DNA of 47,920 nt from Terriglobia bacterium (GTDB taxonomy: Bacteria > Acidobacteriota > Terriglobia > Acidiferrales > UBA7541): assembly GCA_023512135.1 (NCBI GenBank), contig JAIMAG010000017.1, positions 1-47,920 on the forward strand. The letters run 5' to 3'. Position numbers and translations under genes: made by a program. This document shows positions 15,844 to 24,763 of this stretch, in pieces; positions within the stretch are counted from its first letter, which is position 1; every line of letters begins with the position of its first letter. The notes under the pieces were generated by a model. That model was given only the letters and a program-made list of their open reading frames with translations. It made no database searches and had not been told where the DNA came from.

Positions 15844-17100
15844 ATGTTCGGCCCTTGGCGAAGCCAGCGGAGGATCGGCTCGATCGCGCGGCTGCTGCTG
15901 ACGCTACTTCTTCTCTACTGCCTGTATCTGGTGATTACGCACGCCGTCGGGTACTGGTATTACCGCCAGGGCACGGTGGCGGATCTCGAGCGCGCCATCG
16001 CGTGGAACCCTCAAGAAGCGCGTTACTACGCCGCGCTGGCGCGCGGGCAGCAGGCCGCCCTGATCGAAGCAGACCCGCAGAAAATCCTCGAACTGTACGA
16101 GCGCGCAGTCGCGCTCGCACCGCGCCGGGCTGAGTCCTGGCTGCAACTGGGCAGCGCGTACGAGTGGGCCGGCCGGCTCACGGAAGCACGCCAAGCCTAC
16201 GAACACGCACTGCGCCGGGCGCCGAATTCACCGCAGGTCAACTGGCAGGTCGGAAATTTTTATCTGCGCACCGGTGAGCTGGACGCCGCCTTCGCGGCGC
16301 TGCAGCGCGCGGCAGTACAAGACCCGCAGCTCCGTCGGGCCGTGTTCGCGCTGGCCTGGCGCGCGGCTGACCCCGAACGCATCCGCACCCAACTGCTGCC
16401 GCGCCAGACGGAAGTGTTGCTCGACTATCTGGATTTTCTGGCCGCCACCGACCGCGCCGACGAAGCCGAGGCTATCTGGGCGCTGCTCCTTGCGCAGGGG
16501 GAGAAGTTCGCTCCACAGCGGGTGTTTCCGTATCTGGACCTGCTCCTACGCAGCCGCCGGACCGCGGCCCTGCAATTGGCCTGGCAGCGGCTCTATCCCG
16601 CGCCGGCACCCGCCGGTGAGCTGATTACCAACGGCAGCTTCGAGCAGGAGGCCTGGAACGCCGGGCTCGACTGGCACATCTACGCTGCCGAAGGAGCCCG
16701 AGCGGCCATCGAAGCCGGCACGGCACAGCAGGGTCAGCGTGCCCTGGTGATCCGCTTCGATGGCCGCCAGAACGTGCACTTCACACACGTCTTCCAGCAT
16801 GTGCCGGTGATGGCCGAAGCGCAGTACCGCTTCGTGGCCTGGGTCCGCAGCGAAGCCGTGACGACCGACCGCGGCCCGCAACTGGAGATCTTCGACCCGG
16901 ATGCACCGCAACGACTGCGATGGACCACACCAGCCATGACCGGCACGCACCCGTGGACGGAACTATCACTCGAGCTGCGCACCGGCAGGCAGACGAGCAT
17001 TCTGGTGGTCCGGGTAACGCGGCTGCCGAGCCACCGGCTGGACAACCGCATCGCGGGCACGTTCTGGCTGGACGCGGTCAGCCTGCGCAGCGTGCCCTAG
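15844..17100 (+). CDS. membrane-anchored TPR protein with C-terminal carbohydrate-binding-like domain
   Basis: A 418-residue protein. It has an N-terminal membrane helix (about 14-37), then TPR-type repeats from about 45 to 160 (WNPQEARYYAALARGQ, PRRAESWLQLGSAYEWAG, PNSPQVNWQVGNFYLRTGE, each followed by an AxxxxxxA helix). A further helical region follows to about 255. The last 160 residues begin ELITNGSFEQEAWNAGLDWH and look like a beta-sandwich carbohydrate-binding or discoidin-like domain. TPR proteins of this form accompany O-antigen ligase-type proteins. The gene faces an O-antigen ligase-like gene tail to tail, 16 bp apart. ATG 15844 is the first Met before the hydrophobic anchor; the ribosome binding site (GAGGG) is rather far. 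Confidence 0.65.
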   Translation: MFGPWRSQRRIGSIARLLLTLLLLYCLYLVITHAVGYWYYRQGTVADLERAIAWNPQEARYYAALARGQQAALIEADPQKILELYERAVALAPRRAESWLQLGSAYEWAGRLTEARQAYEHALRRAPNSPQVNWQVGNFYLRTGELDAAFAALQRAAVQDPQLRRAVFALAWRAADPERIRTQLLPRQTEVLLDYLDFLAATDRADEAEAIWALLLAQGEKFAPQRVFPYLDLLLRSRRTAALQLAWQRLYPAPAPAGELITNGSFEQEAWNAGLDWHIYAAEGARAAIEAGTAQQGQRALVIRFDGRQNVHFTHVFQHVPVMAEAQYRFVAWVRSEAVTTDRGPQLEIFDPDAPQRLRWTTPAMTGTHPWTELSLELRTGRQTSILVVRVTRLPSHRLDNRIAGTFWLDAVSLRSVP

Positions 17101-17116
17101 CACACCCCGAGGAATC

Positions 17117-18406
17117 TCAAGCCCGGGGCAGGCGCGCTCGGGAACCCGCAGGTGTAACCATCGCGGCAAGAATTCCGAGCAACGTCGCAAACAGCATCGC
17201 GTTGGCGGGAAGCTGCAGGTTGAAGTCGGCAGCCGAGTGCACCAGCAGCGCCAGCACACCGGCAGCACAACCGAGCAGCTCGAATCGCTCCGGGCTGCGC
17301 AAGGGTCGGAACATGCCTGCGAGCAAACCGCGCAACACCAGCACCGCGATCGCAGCAAACAGCAACAGCGCGGCCGGCACGCCCAGTTCCACGGCCGCCT
17401 GCAAGTAATCGTTGTGCGCGTGTTCGACGATTTTTACCGGCAGCGCTGTTTGCACCCGGGGATAAACATCGGCAAAGCTGCCGAAGCCACTGCCCAGCCA
17501 GGGGTGCGCGGAAACCAGCGCGAGGGCGTCCCGCCAGACCTGCAGCCGCGGAACCGTGTCGGCTTCCAGTTGCGTGAAGCGTTCAAACACCGGACCCAGA
17601 CCGATCCAGACGCTGAGCCCGGCAACGATCACCAGCAAAGTCGCCAGGACTCCAATCGCACGGCGGCGATAGGGAGTCGAAAACAGCCAGGCCAGCGAAA
17701 GGACTCCCAGGCCTGCTGCGGCACTCAGGATGCCCATCCGCGAACGGGAAAACAGTATGGCTGTCAGCAGGAGCACCGCGAGAACGGCGAAAAAACCGGC
17801 GCGGGCCAGCGCGTCACCTTCCCGAATTTCGTCCCGCTTCCGCCGCGGGGCGTCCCGCAGCGACCAGCATTCCCAGTGATAGAGCGACGCAGCCGCCAGC
17901 AGCGGCAGAATCATCTCCAGCAGGCCGGAGAAATGATTCGGGTTGACGTAGGTACCGGTGGCGTGCGCGGTGTAGTACACCTTCTGCAGGGCAAAGATGC
18001 GGTGCCAGTCGGCCAGGTACTGCACCATTCCGTAGAGCGCCTCCAGCACACCGAGCAGGAGGATAGCCGCAAGCAATCGCCTGCGCGCGCCGGCCTCCTG
18101 GCCGACCCTGGCAGCCATCAGAAACACGGCCAGGCAGGTGACCAGCCGGGGCAGATGCATCGGCAGGGTGTAGCCTTCCCGATCGAGCTGCACGTGCTGG
18201 ACGAACACGAGCGCCAGCAACAGCGCCGGCGCCAACCAGGGCAGGCGTGCTCGCGGCTCAGGAGTGCTGCGCTTCGTCCAGAGCAACCCGATGGCCAGCA
18301 CCAGCACGACCGATTGAACGGCAGCCAGGGTGTAGACCTCTGTGCCGCCAAAGCCCAGCGCGGCAGCCCACAAGCAGGCACCGAGCACGAAAGCCGGCCC
18401 GCGCAT
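17117..18406 (-). CDS. O-antigen ligase / polymerase family membrane protein (last gene of polysaccharide locus)
   Basis: A 429-residue protein with about 11-12 hydrophobic segments and a Wzy_C-type (O-antigen ligase) core. A periplasmic loop contains YYTAHATGTYVNPNHFSGLLEM, and a second loop contains VWRDALALVSAHPWLGSGFGSF, then EHAHNDYLQAAVELG. The HxHNxYLQxxxExG motif is characteristic of the WaaL/Wzy superfamily. Such proteins either polymerise repeat units or ligate polymer to a lipid or protein acceptor. A second Wzy-like protein is encoded in the same locus, so one may be polymerase and one ligase. ATG 18406 has TAGGAGG six bases upstream. It follows the GT4 gene after nine bases. Confidence 0.85.
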   Translation of the reverse strand: MRGPAFVLGACLWAAALGFGGTEVYTLAAVQSVVLVLAIGLLWTKRSTPEPRARLPWLAPALLLALVFVQHVQLDREGYTLPMHLPRLVTCLAVFLMAARVGQEAGARRRLLAAILLLGVLEALYGMVQYLADWHRIFALQKVYYTAHATGTYVNPNHFSGLLEMILPLLAAASLYHWECWSLRDAPRRKRDEIREGDALARAGFFAVLAVLLLTAILFSRSRMGILSAAAGLGVLSLAWLFSTPYRRRAIGVLATLLVIVAGLSVWIGLGPVFERFTQLEADTVPRLQVWRDALALVSAHPWLGSGFGSFADVYPRVQTALPVKIVEHAHNDYLQAAVELGVPAALLLFAAIAVLVLRGLLAGMFRPLRSPERFELLGCAAGVLALLVHSAADFNLQLPANAMLFATLLGILAAMVTPAGSRARLPRA

Positions 18407-18415
18407 GGCAGCCTC

Positions 18416-19699
18416 CTACGGGGAGCCTGTGCGCGCCGGCGCGACCCGGGCCGGCGAGGTCTGCGCGAGCGACTGCGGCGGTATCAGGGAGGCAAGAAAT
18501 TCCGCGTAGCGGGCCAGCACACGGCGGCGTTCGAAGTGTTCGGTGGCGTAGCGCCGACCGGCCTCGCCGAACTGGCTGCGGAGCCGGTCGGAGCGGGCGA
18601 GCTGGAGCAAGGTGCCAGCCAGTGCTTCAGGGTCTTCCGGGGGCACGACGGCACCGCAGCCGGCAGCACGAATCAGGCACGCTGCCTCGCTGGCTTCGTG
18701 AATTGCCGCGACCACCGGGCGGCCGGCGGCGAGATAAGTGAGCAGTTTGGAAGGAATCACCATGTCCACAATCGCGGCAGCCTGATTCAGCAACAGGACA
18801 TCGGCAGCCGCCAGCATTTCGGCGAGCCGTCCGGCAGGCTGCAGCGGCAGGAAGCGGACATTGTGCAGACGGCGCGCACGCGCGGCCTGTTCCAGTTGTG
18901 AGCGCTCCGAACCATCGCCGACGAGGAGAAAGAGCATCTGCGAATCAGCGACCCGTTCAGCGGCAGACAGCACATTTTCCAGCTTTTGTTTGGCACCCAT
19001 GTTGCCGCTGTGCAGGACGACGAAGCTGTCTTCGGCGATGCCCAGCTCCCGTCGGAACGCATTCTGGCGCGGGAGCGGGCGAATGGCTTCGGTGTCAATC
19101 CAGTCGGGCAGCAGGAGCAGTTTTTCCGCGGGCACGCCTTTGCGGCGCAGGTTTTCGCAGAATCCCGGACAAATCGTGAGGATGCGCTCGGCGCGGCGGT
19201 AGACGAGATGCTCCAGCCACCGTGCGGCACGCACCGCCAGCGGATGCCGCAGCAGGCCCAGGGCGATGGCGACATCGGGAACCAGGTCCTTGACCTGCAG
19301 CAGAAAGCGCGCCCGGTGCCACCGCGCCAGCAGCCCGGCGGCGAGAGCCAGTTGCAGCGGCGGGCTGACGGCAAACACCACATCGGGGCGGGGCAGCCGG
19401 GCCCCCAACAACAGGGCCGGCACCGCCAGCGCGGAATCATAGGCGATGCGGCGCAGCGTGCTGCGTCGTGCCGGGACGTAGCCCCGGCAGCGGACTACGG
19501 AAACGCCGTTGCGTTCCTCGCGCCTCAGCCATTGTCCGCGATCACCATCCGCCAGCCGCCACGCAGGATAATGCGGGAACGTCGTCAACACGGTGACGCG
19601 GTGTCCCGCGCCGGCCAGATACTCGGCGAGACCGGTGTTGAACGGGGCAATGCCGGTTGGCTCCGGCGCATAATTCATCGCCACGAGCACAATGTGCAT
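18416..19699 (-). CDS. glycosyltransferase family 4 (WcaI/WbuB-like)
   Basis: A 427-residue GT-B fold glycosyltransferase. The N-terminal domain begins MHIVLVAMNYAPEPTGIAPF, the classic opening of WcaI/WbuB-type enzymes with the flexible acceptor loop. The C-terminal domain has LHSGNMGAKQKLENVL (donor binding start) and ends in the E-x7-E region (PSKLLTYLAAGRPVVA). ATG 19699 has AGGAGG nine bases upstream; the 33-residue upstream extension is not family-like. It lies in the middle of the tail of the locus. Donor and acceptor sugars cannot be told from sequence. A Pro/Ala-rich C-terminus (last 15 residues) is odd but not unusual. Confidence 0.88.
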   Translation of the reverse strand: MHIVLVAMNYAPEPTGIAPFNTGLAEYLAGAGHRVTVLTTFPHYPAWRLADGDRGQWLRREERNGVSVVRCRGYVPARRSTLRRIAYDSALAVPALLLGARLPRPDVVFAVSPPLQLALAAGLLARWHRARFLLQVKDLVPDVAIALGLLRHPLAVRAARWLEHLVYRRAERILTICPGFCENLRRKGVPAEKLLLLPDWIDTEAIRPLPRQNAFRRELGIAEDSFVVLHSGNMGAKQKLENVLSAAERVADSQMLFLLVGDGSERSQLEQAARARRLHNVRFLPLQPAGRLAEMLAAADVLLLNQAAAIVDMVIPSKLLTYLAAGRPVVAAIHEASEAACLIRAAGCGAVVPPEDPEALAGTLLQLARSDRLRSQFGEAGRRYATEHFERRRVLARYAEFLASLIPPQSLAQTSPARVAPARTGSP

Positions 19700-19727
19700 C
19701 CGCAGCCGACCTCCTGGAGGTTTTGCT

Positions 19728-21530
19728 TCATCCCGGGCGGCCCTGCCGGGCGGCCAGGGCGTAGCGGCGTGCTGAGCTCGCTTCCGGTTCGGCCGCAAGC
19801 TCTGCGGCCGGCGAATCAGGGTTCGACGCAGCGAGCTCCGGTTTCCAGGCGACCGCTTTCAGAGAATTCCCCCAGCGCCCGAACAGGACGTTGCCCGCGA
19901 GAAATGCGATCTGAAACAGCCGGAACATCGGCGTCGAGTCGAACCACCGATAGAAGCGAAAGGTCCAGGGCTGGTAATAGACCAGGTCACGCCGCATGGC
20001 CCAGCGCTGCACACCGGCAGCAGCGAAGATTTGGGCCAGCCGATCGGGATCGAGTCGGTAGACAAAATTTCCGGCTTCCTCGTATTCCCCGCTGATGCCG
20101 AGCCGGACGGCCAGACGGGTGAGAGCGGCATCGGCGGGCTCGGCAATGACCACGGCGCGACGGGCCACGCGGAGCATTTCCCGAACGCCGCGGTAAGCAT
20201 CCGAAAGGTGGTGCAGCCCGTCGTGCACAAAGACGAAGTCGAACGAGGCGTCAGGAAACGGCAACTGCTCGGCATCGCCCACAAGCAGCGTGCAGGAGAA
20301 GCCGTAGCGGCGGCAGCGTTCGTGCGCGCGGGCGATGGCTTCCGAAGAAATATCCAGGCCGGTCACCTGAAAGCCTCGCCGGGCCAAGAATTCGGACTCC
20401 ATGCCCGAGCCGCAGCAGACCACGAGTACCGTTTCGGAAGCGAAGCCATCCGCCGAAGCTGTTTTCCAGAGCAAATCCAGGCCGCGGCGCAGCTTGAACT
20501 CGAGCAAATAGCGGACCGCACGGGGGTAGCCGCGCGGCCGCGTGATTTCTTCTTCGGCATCCACGGCTTCCCGGTAGAACTGCAACTGGCGGTCGCGCGC
20601 GGCGCAATCGCCGACACCGGGCATCGCGGCCGAGGACGGTTCATCGAGGCCGGGGTTCTGCCGCTGAGCCGCAGAACGGTCGCGCAGGCGGATTTCGTAT
20701 TCTTTGAGACGAACCTGATACCAGTAGAAAGCCTTCAGGGCGTTGTAGTGAAATCCGGCACGTCCGTCGAGAAAACCTCCGCGCAACCAGTACGAGTAGA
20801 AAAAGTAGAGCAGCGGACGGCCGGGTGCAGCCAGAAAGAGCCGCTTCAGCCAGCGGCGACGCTCGACGGGCGTGCCCCACAGCCGCGGGCGCACCTCACC
20901 GCTGCGGTCGCGGCGGGCATAGCGTGTGCGCAGCAGAGCTTCCCAGTCCGAGTAGGTGTTGTGACGGTCAAAGAAGTGGCGGAGGTCCTCGGCATCGCGA
21001 TGGAGCAGCGGGGCGCGCAGCCGGCCAACCGGGCCATCCACGCAGAGCCACTCGTGCAGCTCGACGTCATAGCGGTTCACTTCAGGAACGCGGATGTGCT
21101 CGAAGCGCGCGCGCCGGTGTTCCACCAGGGCCATCTTCCAGAGCGGGTCGCCGTGCCGCAGGCGCTGTCCCAGAAATTCGTAGTGGTAGCGAATCAGGTA
21201 GCCGGCGCAGTCCGGGCCGCGTGCGAGCAGCCGGGTGATCTCCTCGCGCAGCTCCGGCGTGACTTCTTCATCGGCGTCGAGCAGCAGCAGCCAGGGATGC
21301 CGGAAGGGCAGGTGCGCGAGGGCCCAGTTTTTCTTGCGCGGCCCGCGCCCGTCCCAGGCAAACGGGACGACGTGAGCGCCGCGTGCGCGGGCCAGTTCCG
21401 CCGTGCGATCGCTGGAATGCGAGTCCACGACCCAGACGTCTTCGGCCCAGTCGAGCGAATGCAGGCATTTCTCGATGTTGGCCTCTTCGTTCCGCGTGGG
21501 GATGAGCACCGAGATGGGAACTTTTCGCAT
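19728..21530 (-). CDS. fusion of GT2 glycosyltransferase (WaaE-like) and SAM methyltransferase
   Basis: A 600-residue two-domain protein. Residues about 5-260 are a GT-A family 2 glycosyltransferase of the WaaE/KdtX type: SVLIPTRNEEANI, WVVDSHSSD, LLLDADEEVTPEL (DxD-like) and WKMALVEH. A linker of about 70 residues follows. Residues about 335-560 are a class I methyltransferase with motif I VLVVCCGSGMESEFLA, motif II VTGLDIS and motif IV FDFVFVHDGLHHL. Such a fusion could add a sugar and methylate it or a neighbour. ATG 21530 fits the domain start; a GTG at 21548 would overlap the upstream stop as GTGA and add six residues. The disordered C-terminus (about 560-600) is Ala/Glu rich. Confidence 0.85.
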   Translation of the reverse strand: MRKVPISVLIPTRNEEANIEKCLHSLDWAEDVWVVDSHSSDRTAELARARGAHVVPFAWDGRGPRKKNWALAHLPFRHPWLLLLDADEEVTPELREEITRLLARGPDCAGYLIRYHYEFLGQRLRHGDPLWKMALVEHRRARFEHIRVPEVNRYDVELHEWLCVDGPVGRLRAPLLHRDAEDLRHFFDRHNTYSDWEALLRTRYARRDRSGEVRPRLWGTPVERRRWLKRLFLAAPGRPLLYFFYSYWLRGGFLDGRAGFHYNALKAFYWYQVRLKEYEIRLRDRSAAQRQNPGLDEPSSAAMPGVGDCAARDRQLQFYREAVDAEEEITRPRGYPRAVRYLLEFKLRRGLDLLWKTASADGFASETVLVVCCGSGMESEFLARRGFQVTGLDISSEAIARAHERCRRYGFSCTLLVGDAEQLPFPDASFDFVFVHDGLHHLSDAYRGVREMLRVARRAVVIAEPADAALTRLAVRLGISGEYEEAGNFVYRLDPDRLAQIFAAAGVQRWAMRRDLVYYQPWTFRFYRWFDSTPMFRLFQIAFLAGNVLFGRWGNSLKAVAWKPELAASNPDSPAAELAAEPEASSARRYALAARQGRPG

Positions 21531-21544
21531 GTCGCAGCGACACT

Positions 21545-22198
21545 TCACTTCCAGGTTTCAACGAACAGGGAGATCGAAGCCACGCCGACTTCTTCCTGCT
21601 CCAGTTGCGCGAAGCGGGCGGGGGAGTAGATCCGGGTTTGATTGCACCGCACCCGCTGCACCTCACGAAAGCCGGCCTCGGTGAGCAGCTCCTGCAGATA
21701 GGAGAAATCCAGCCCCTGGCGGTGGCCGCCTTCGCAGAATAGAAGATTGGACAGCTTGCCCCCCAGCGAACGGTGCGGGCGAGGAAAATCGGTAAAGAAA
21801 TCGGCGCGTCCGGTCAGGTAGGCGACGACGGCAGCTTGCATATCGGGCACCACGATGCGCATGCCGCCACCCGGGCAGAGGACACGATGGCATTCGCGCA
21901 GCAGGGCCTGGAGGTCGTCCGGGTAGAAATGCTCGAAGACGTGCGAGCTGTAGATCGAGCGCACGGAGTTGTCCGGCAGGGGCAGGCCGTGGCGCAGGTC
22001 GAGCACCAGATCCGATTTGCGAAACAGGTTGCCGTCAATGTTGACGAAGCCTCGCAGATACTTTGTGCCGCAGCCGAGGTGCAGATGCAGTTCCCGGCCG
22101 TTGCCACCGACACCCTGCAGCCGCCAGCGCCAATGGTTCAGCCAGAGCAGCGGGCGTAGCACGGTGAAGTAGAAGTCGCGCGTGGTTTGCTTCACCAT
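21545..22198 (-). CDS. class I SAM-dependent methyltransferase
   Basis: A 217-residue methyltransferase. The SAM motif I is LHLGCGTKYLRGFVNID (about 39-55), motif II/post I is LDLRHGLPLPDNS, and motif IV is IYSSHVFEHF. The FEHF..D..ALLRECHRVLCPGG run is typical of Methyltransf_11 proteins in LPS and O-antigen clusters. The C-terminal half (FSYLQELLTEAGFREV..) follows the usual pattern. Likely substrates are sugars in the repeat unit or their nucleotide precursors. ATG 22198 overlaps the end of the upstream GT4 gene by 7 bp, so the two are translationally coupled; no strong ribosome binding site is needed. Confidence 0.85.
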   Translation of the reverse strand: MVKQTTRDFYFTVLRPLLWLNHWRWRLQGVGGNGRELHLHLGCGTKYLRGFVNIDGNLFRKSDLVLDLRHGLPLPDNSVRSIYSSHVFEHFYPDDLQALLRECHRVLCPGGGMRIVVPDMQAAVVAYLTGRADFFTDFPRPHRSLGGKLSNLLFCEGGHRQGLDFSYLQELLTEAGFREVQRVRCNQTRIYSPARFAQLEQEEVGVASISLFVETWK

Positions 22199-23457
22199 CG
22201 TCCGAATCGAGCGGGCTGCTCGTGGCCCTCGCGTGAAAAACCGGCTCGCGCACGGCGAACGCGCAGCGCCATGCGCTGGTAGAGCGCGAGCATCTGATCG
22301 GCCACTGCCTGCCAGTTGTACCGTTCTGCGACCAGCCGTCGCCCACGCTCACCCATGGCGCGCGCCTGCGCTGGCTGGCGGAGAATCTGTTCGATGGCCG
22401 CTGCCGTCGCGGCGGACTCGCACGGCACAACCAGTCCGGCGCCGGCTTGGGCCACTGCAGAGCACAGGTTCACGCGGTCAGAGATAACCACAGGCAGCCC
22501 GCAGGCCATCGCTTCTGCAACCGCTTGTCCAAAATTCTCGCTGTAGGAGGGCAGAACGAACACAGCGCCGGCACCAAGCAGAGCACGACTCTGCTGCTCG
22601 TTTAGAACACCAACAAAGCTAGCTTTTTCCAGCACTTGCGCCTGTCGCAGCCAGGTGCACAGCCTGGCTCCAAACCCCTCCGTATCCGGACCGGCAACCA
22701 CCAGATGAGCCTGCGGATTGCGCCGAGCCACCTCCGCAAAGGCCCGAGCCAGAACATCCAGTCCCTTTTTGAAACTGAGCCGTCCAAAGAAAATGACCCA
22801 TTGCTTGCCGGTCAGTTCCGGGAAGCGAGCCAGCAAATTGGCGCAGGCAGCAGGGTCAGCAGGCGCAAACCAGTGTTCCTCCACACCGACGGGCACGACG
22901 GCGCGTTCAGGCACATCAGCAGAGCCGACGATGCGGTTCAGCCACGCTTCGGCGAGGCGGCGTTCTTCCGGAGTGTTGAACAGCACCGCGGCGGCATGGC
23001 GGAAGTTGCGGCGCTCGATCAGCCATTCATAGGCGCGCTTGCGCAGGGCATGGCGCCGGCGAAGATAAGGATCCAGCGTTCCGTGCGGGTGGAGCAGGTA
23101 AGGAACCCCGTGACGACGGCAGGCCCACGCCGCCGCAGTGGCCGAAAAGATGTACATCGAGTAGATGTGTACGACGTCGAACGCAGCCACCCGCCAGAAC
23201 AGAGCGCGAGCCAGGGCCGGCGAGAACTTGTATTCGGCGGGCCAGGTCCAGCCGTCGAAATACTCGTACTGCACACCGTCGCGCTTCTGCGGAGTCCCCA
23301 GCGGAAGCTCGTGCTTTCCCGGACCATCCACGTTCGTGGTGAACACGGTGACCGAGGCACCTTGACGGACCAGGGCCTTTGCCAAGGCCGGACAGGCCAC
23401 TGACGGTCCGCCGTATCGCGGCGCCAGACTGGCGATCACCTGCAAGATGCGGAGCAT
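22192..23457 (-). CDS. glycosyltransferase family 4
   Basis: A 421-residue GT4 enzyme. The N-terminal domain opens MLRILQVIASLAPRYGGPS (glycine loop). The C-terminal donor domain has IFFGRLSFKKGLDVLARAF, LVVAGPDTEGFG and the E-x7-E element SYSENFGQAVAEAMACGLPVV, with catalytic Glu residues. ATG 23457 begins directly at the family start; the longer upstream frame (43 residues) has no homology. The C-terminal tail (about 398-421) is basic and poorly conserved. Adjacent to another GT4 gene upstream (82 bp gap) and overlapping the methyltransferase downstream. Sugar specificity unknown. Confidence 0.88.
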   Translation of the reverse strand: MLRILQVIASLAPRYGGPSVACPALAKALVRQGASVTVFTTNVDGPGKHELPLGTPQKRDGVQYEYFDGWTWPAEYKFSPALARALFWRVAAFDVVHIYSMYIFSATAAAWACRRHGVPYLLHPHGTLDPYLRRRHALRKRAYEWLIERRNFRHAAAVLFNTPEERRLAEAWLNRIVGSADVPERAVVPVGVEEHWFAPADPAACANLLARFPELTGKQWVIFFGRLSFKKGLDVLARAFAEVARRNPQAHLVVAGPDTEGFGARLCTWLRQAQVLEKASFVGVLNEQQSRALLGAGAVFVLPSYSENFGQAVAEAMACGLPVVISDRVNLCSAVAQAGAGLVVPCESAATAAAIEQILRQPAQARAMGERGRRLVAERYNWQAVADQMLALYQRMALRVRRARAGFSREGHEQPARFGRW

Positions 23458-23539
23458 AGAGCTCGGATCGCGCGGCTCACGCGGTACCTGTGCTCTGGGA
23501 AATTCCTCGTGCCGCGGCAGACGCGTTCGGCAGCTCGGT

Positions 23540-24763
23540 TCACTGCACAAGCACCTTTTCGGGAGGTTCCCGACGTTCGACGGCACCGGTGCGCACAGCC
23601 TGCCTGCGGTGCAGCTCCTGAGCCTGCGCGAACACCTGGCAGTAGCCGGCGGCTACGGCGGTCATTGCGTACCGGCTCAGCGCAAATTCTCGCGCACGCT
23701 GACCGAGCAGGTCGCGGAGCGCGGCTGAGGTCAACAGCACCTGCAGGGCATGACGAAGTTCCGCTACGTTTCCTTCGGGAACGACCAGGGCGCCCGGTCC
23801 GGCGACTTCCGGAATCGCTCCGGAGTCGGACACGACGGAAGGCCTTCCGACCATCATCGCCTGCGCCAGGGCCAAGCCGAACTGTTCTTTCCACTTTGGC
23901 GTGCGATAGGAGGCGAGCACAAAAATGTCCATGGCGCGCAGGTAACGAGGCACCTGTTCGTGCGGCACAGCGGGTATCTGGACAATTCGTCCGGGATAGC
24001 GAGCCATCCAGTCCTCGCGGATTTCGCGTTCCAGCGGGCCGCTGCCCACCAGCAGCAGCTTCCAGGGAAGGTGCAGCAGGCCGCCGAGTGCCAGCAGGAG
24101 CAGGCGGATGCCTTTTTCGGGGATCAGCCGGCCGGCATAGCCCACGCAGAGGCTGGCGTCGAGGCCGAGCGCGCGGCGCAGTTCCGGCTCCGGATGCGCG
24201 GCGTGCTCGACGGGGTCCAGGCCCTGCTGAGGCAGCACCGTGACCGGGCCAGTGAAGCGACCTTCCTCGCGGAGAAGCCGTGCAGCTTCCGAATTGCCGC
24301 AGATGACAGCCGTGGTTCGTCGCAGACTGAATGCACGCAGGCGAGCCTTCCCTGTGTTCAGCGGAAACGCTCGACGGCGCAGCAGATTGTCCCAGGTGAA
24401 CAAAGTCACCGCAGCCTGCGGAGCATAGCGCCGGCGCAGCAACAGGGTCTCGACCGTCACGAACGCCTGCGGTTCTTCCTCGATGTGGATCACATCGGGT
24501 GCGAAAGTTCGCAGGTGCTGCGCCAGGGCGAGCGGGTCGAGCAGGTAGGTCATATGGGAATACCACAGCGCCGAACGCAACGCGGGCACCTGTTCGGCAG
24601 TGAGCTGCGGATGAACTTCGTGGGGATAGGTGCGGAACGGGTGGGGTACCGCACGCGGCACCAGCAGCCGCAGGGAAACGTTCGCGCCGACCTGCTGGAT
24701 GACCACGAATTTGCGCTGCAGGTAGGCCACCGCGTACGGATGACCGAGCACGAGCAGTTTCAT
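23540..24763 (-). CDS. glycosyltransferase family 4
   Basis: A 407-residue GT4 protein starting MKLLVLGHPYAVAYLQRKFV. Donor-domain motifs are VGYAGRLIPEKGIRLLLLAL, LLVGSGPLEREI and KEQFGLALAQAMMVGRPSVV (E-x7-E with Glu and Gln). ATG 24763 has CGGAG five bases upstream and forms an ATGA overlap with the stop of the preceding Wzy-like gene. It is therefore translationally coupled. The N-terminal domain has VIHIEEEPQAF in place of the more common acceptor loop. Probably transfers a sugar onto the undecaprenyl-linked repeat unit. Confidence 0.88.
   Translation of the reverse strand: MKLLVLGHPYAVAYLQRKFVVIQQVGANVSLRLLVPRAVPHPFRTYPHEVHPQLTAEQVPALRSALWYSHMTYLLDPLALAQHLRTFAPDVIHIEEEPQAFVTVETLLLRRRYAPQAAVTLFTWDNLLRRRAFPLNTGKARLRAFSLRRTTAVICGNSEAARLLREEGRFTGPVTVLPQQGLDPVEHAAHPEPELRRALGLDASLCVGYAGRLIPEKGIRLLLLALGGLLHLPWKLLLVGSGPLEREIREDWMARYPGRIVQIPAVPHEQVPRYLRAMDIFVLASYRTPKWKEQFGLALAQAMMVGRPSVVSDSGAIPEVAGPGALVVPEGNVAELRHALQVLLTSAALRDLLGQRAREFALSRYAMTAVAAGYCQVFAQAQELHRRQAVRTGAVERREPPEKVLVQ

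Noticed and set aside
20031-21629. Long plus-strand open frame opposite the GT2-methyltransferase gene
   Set aside because: No ribosome binding site, no recognisable domain; the minus strand has GT2 and SAM motifs in order.
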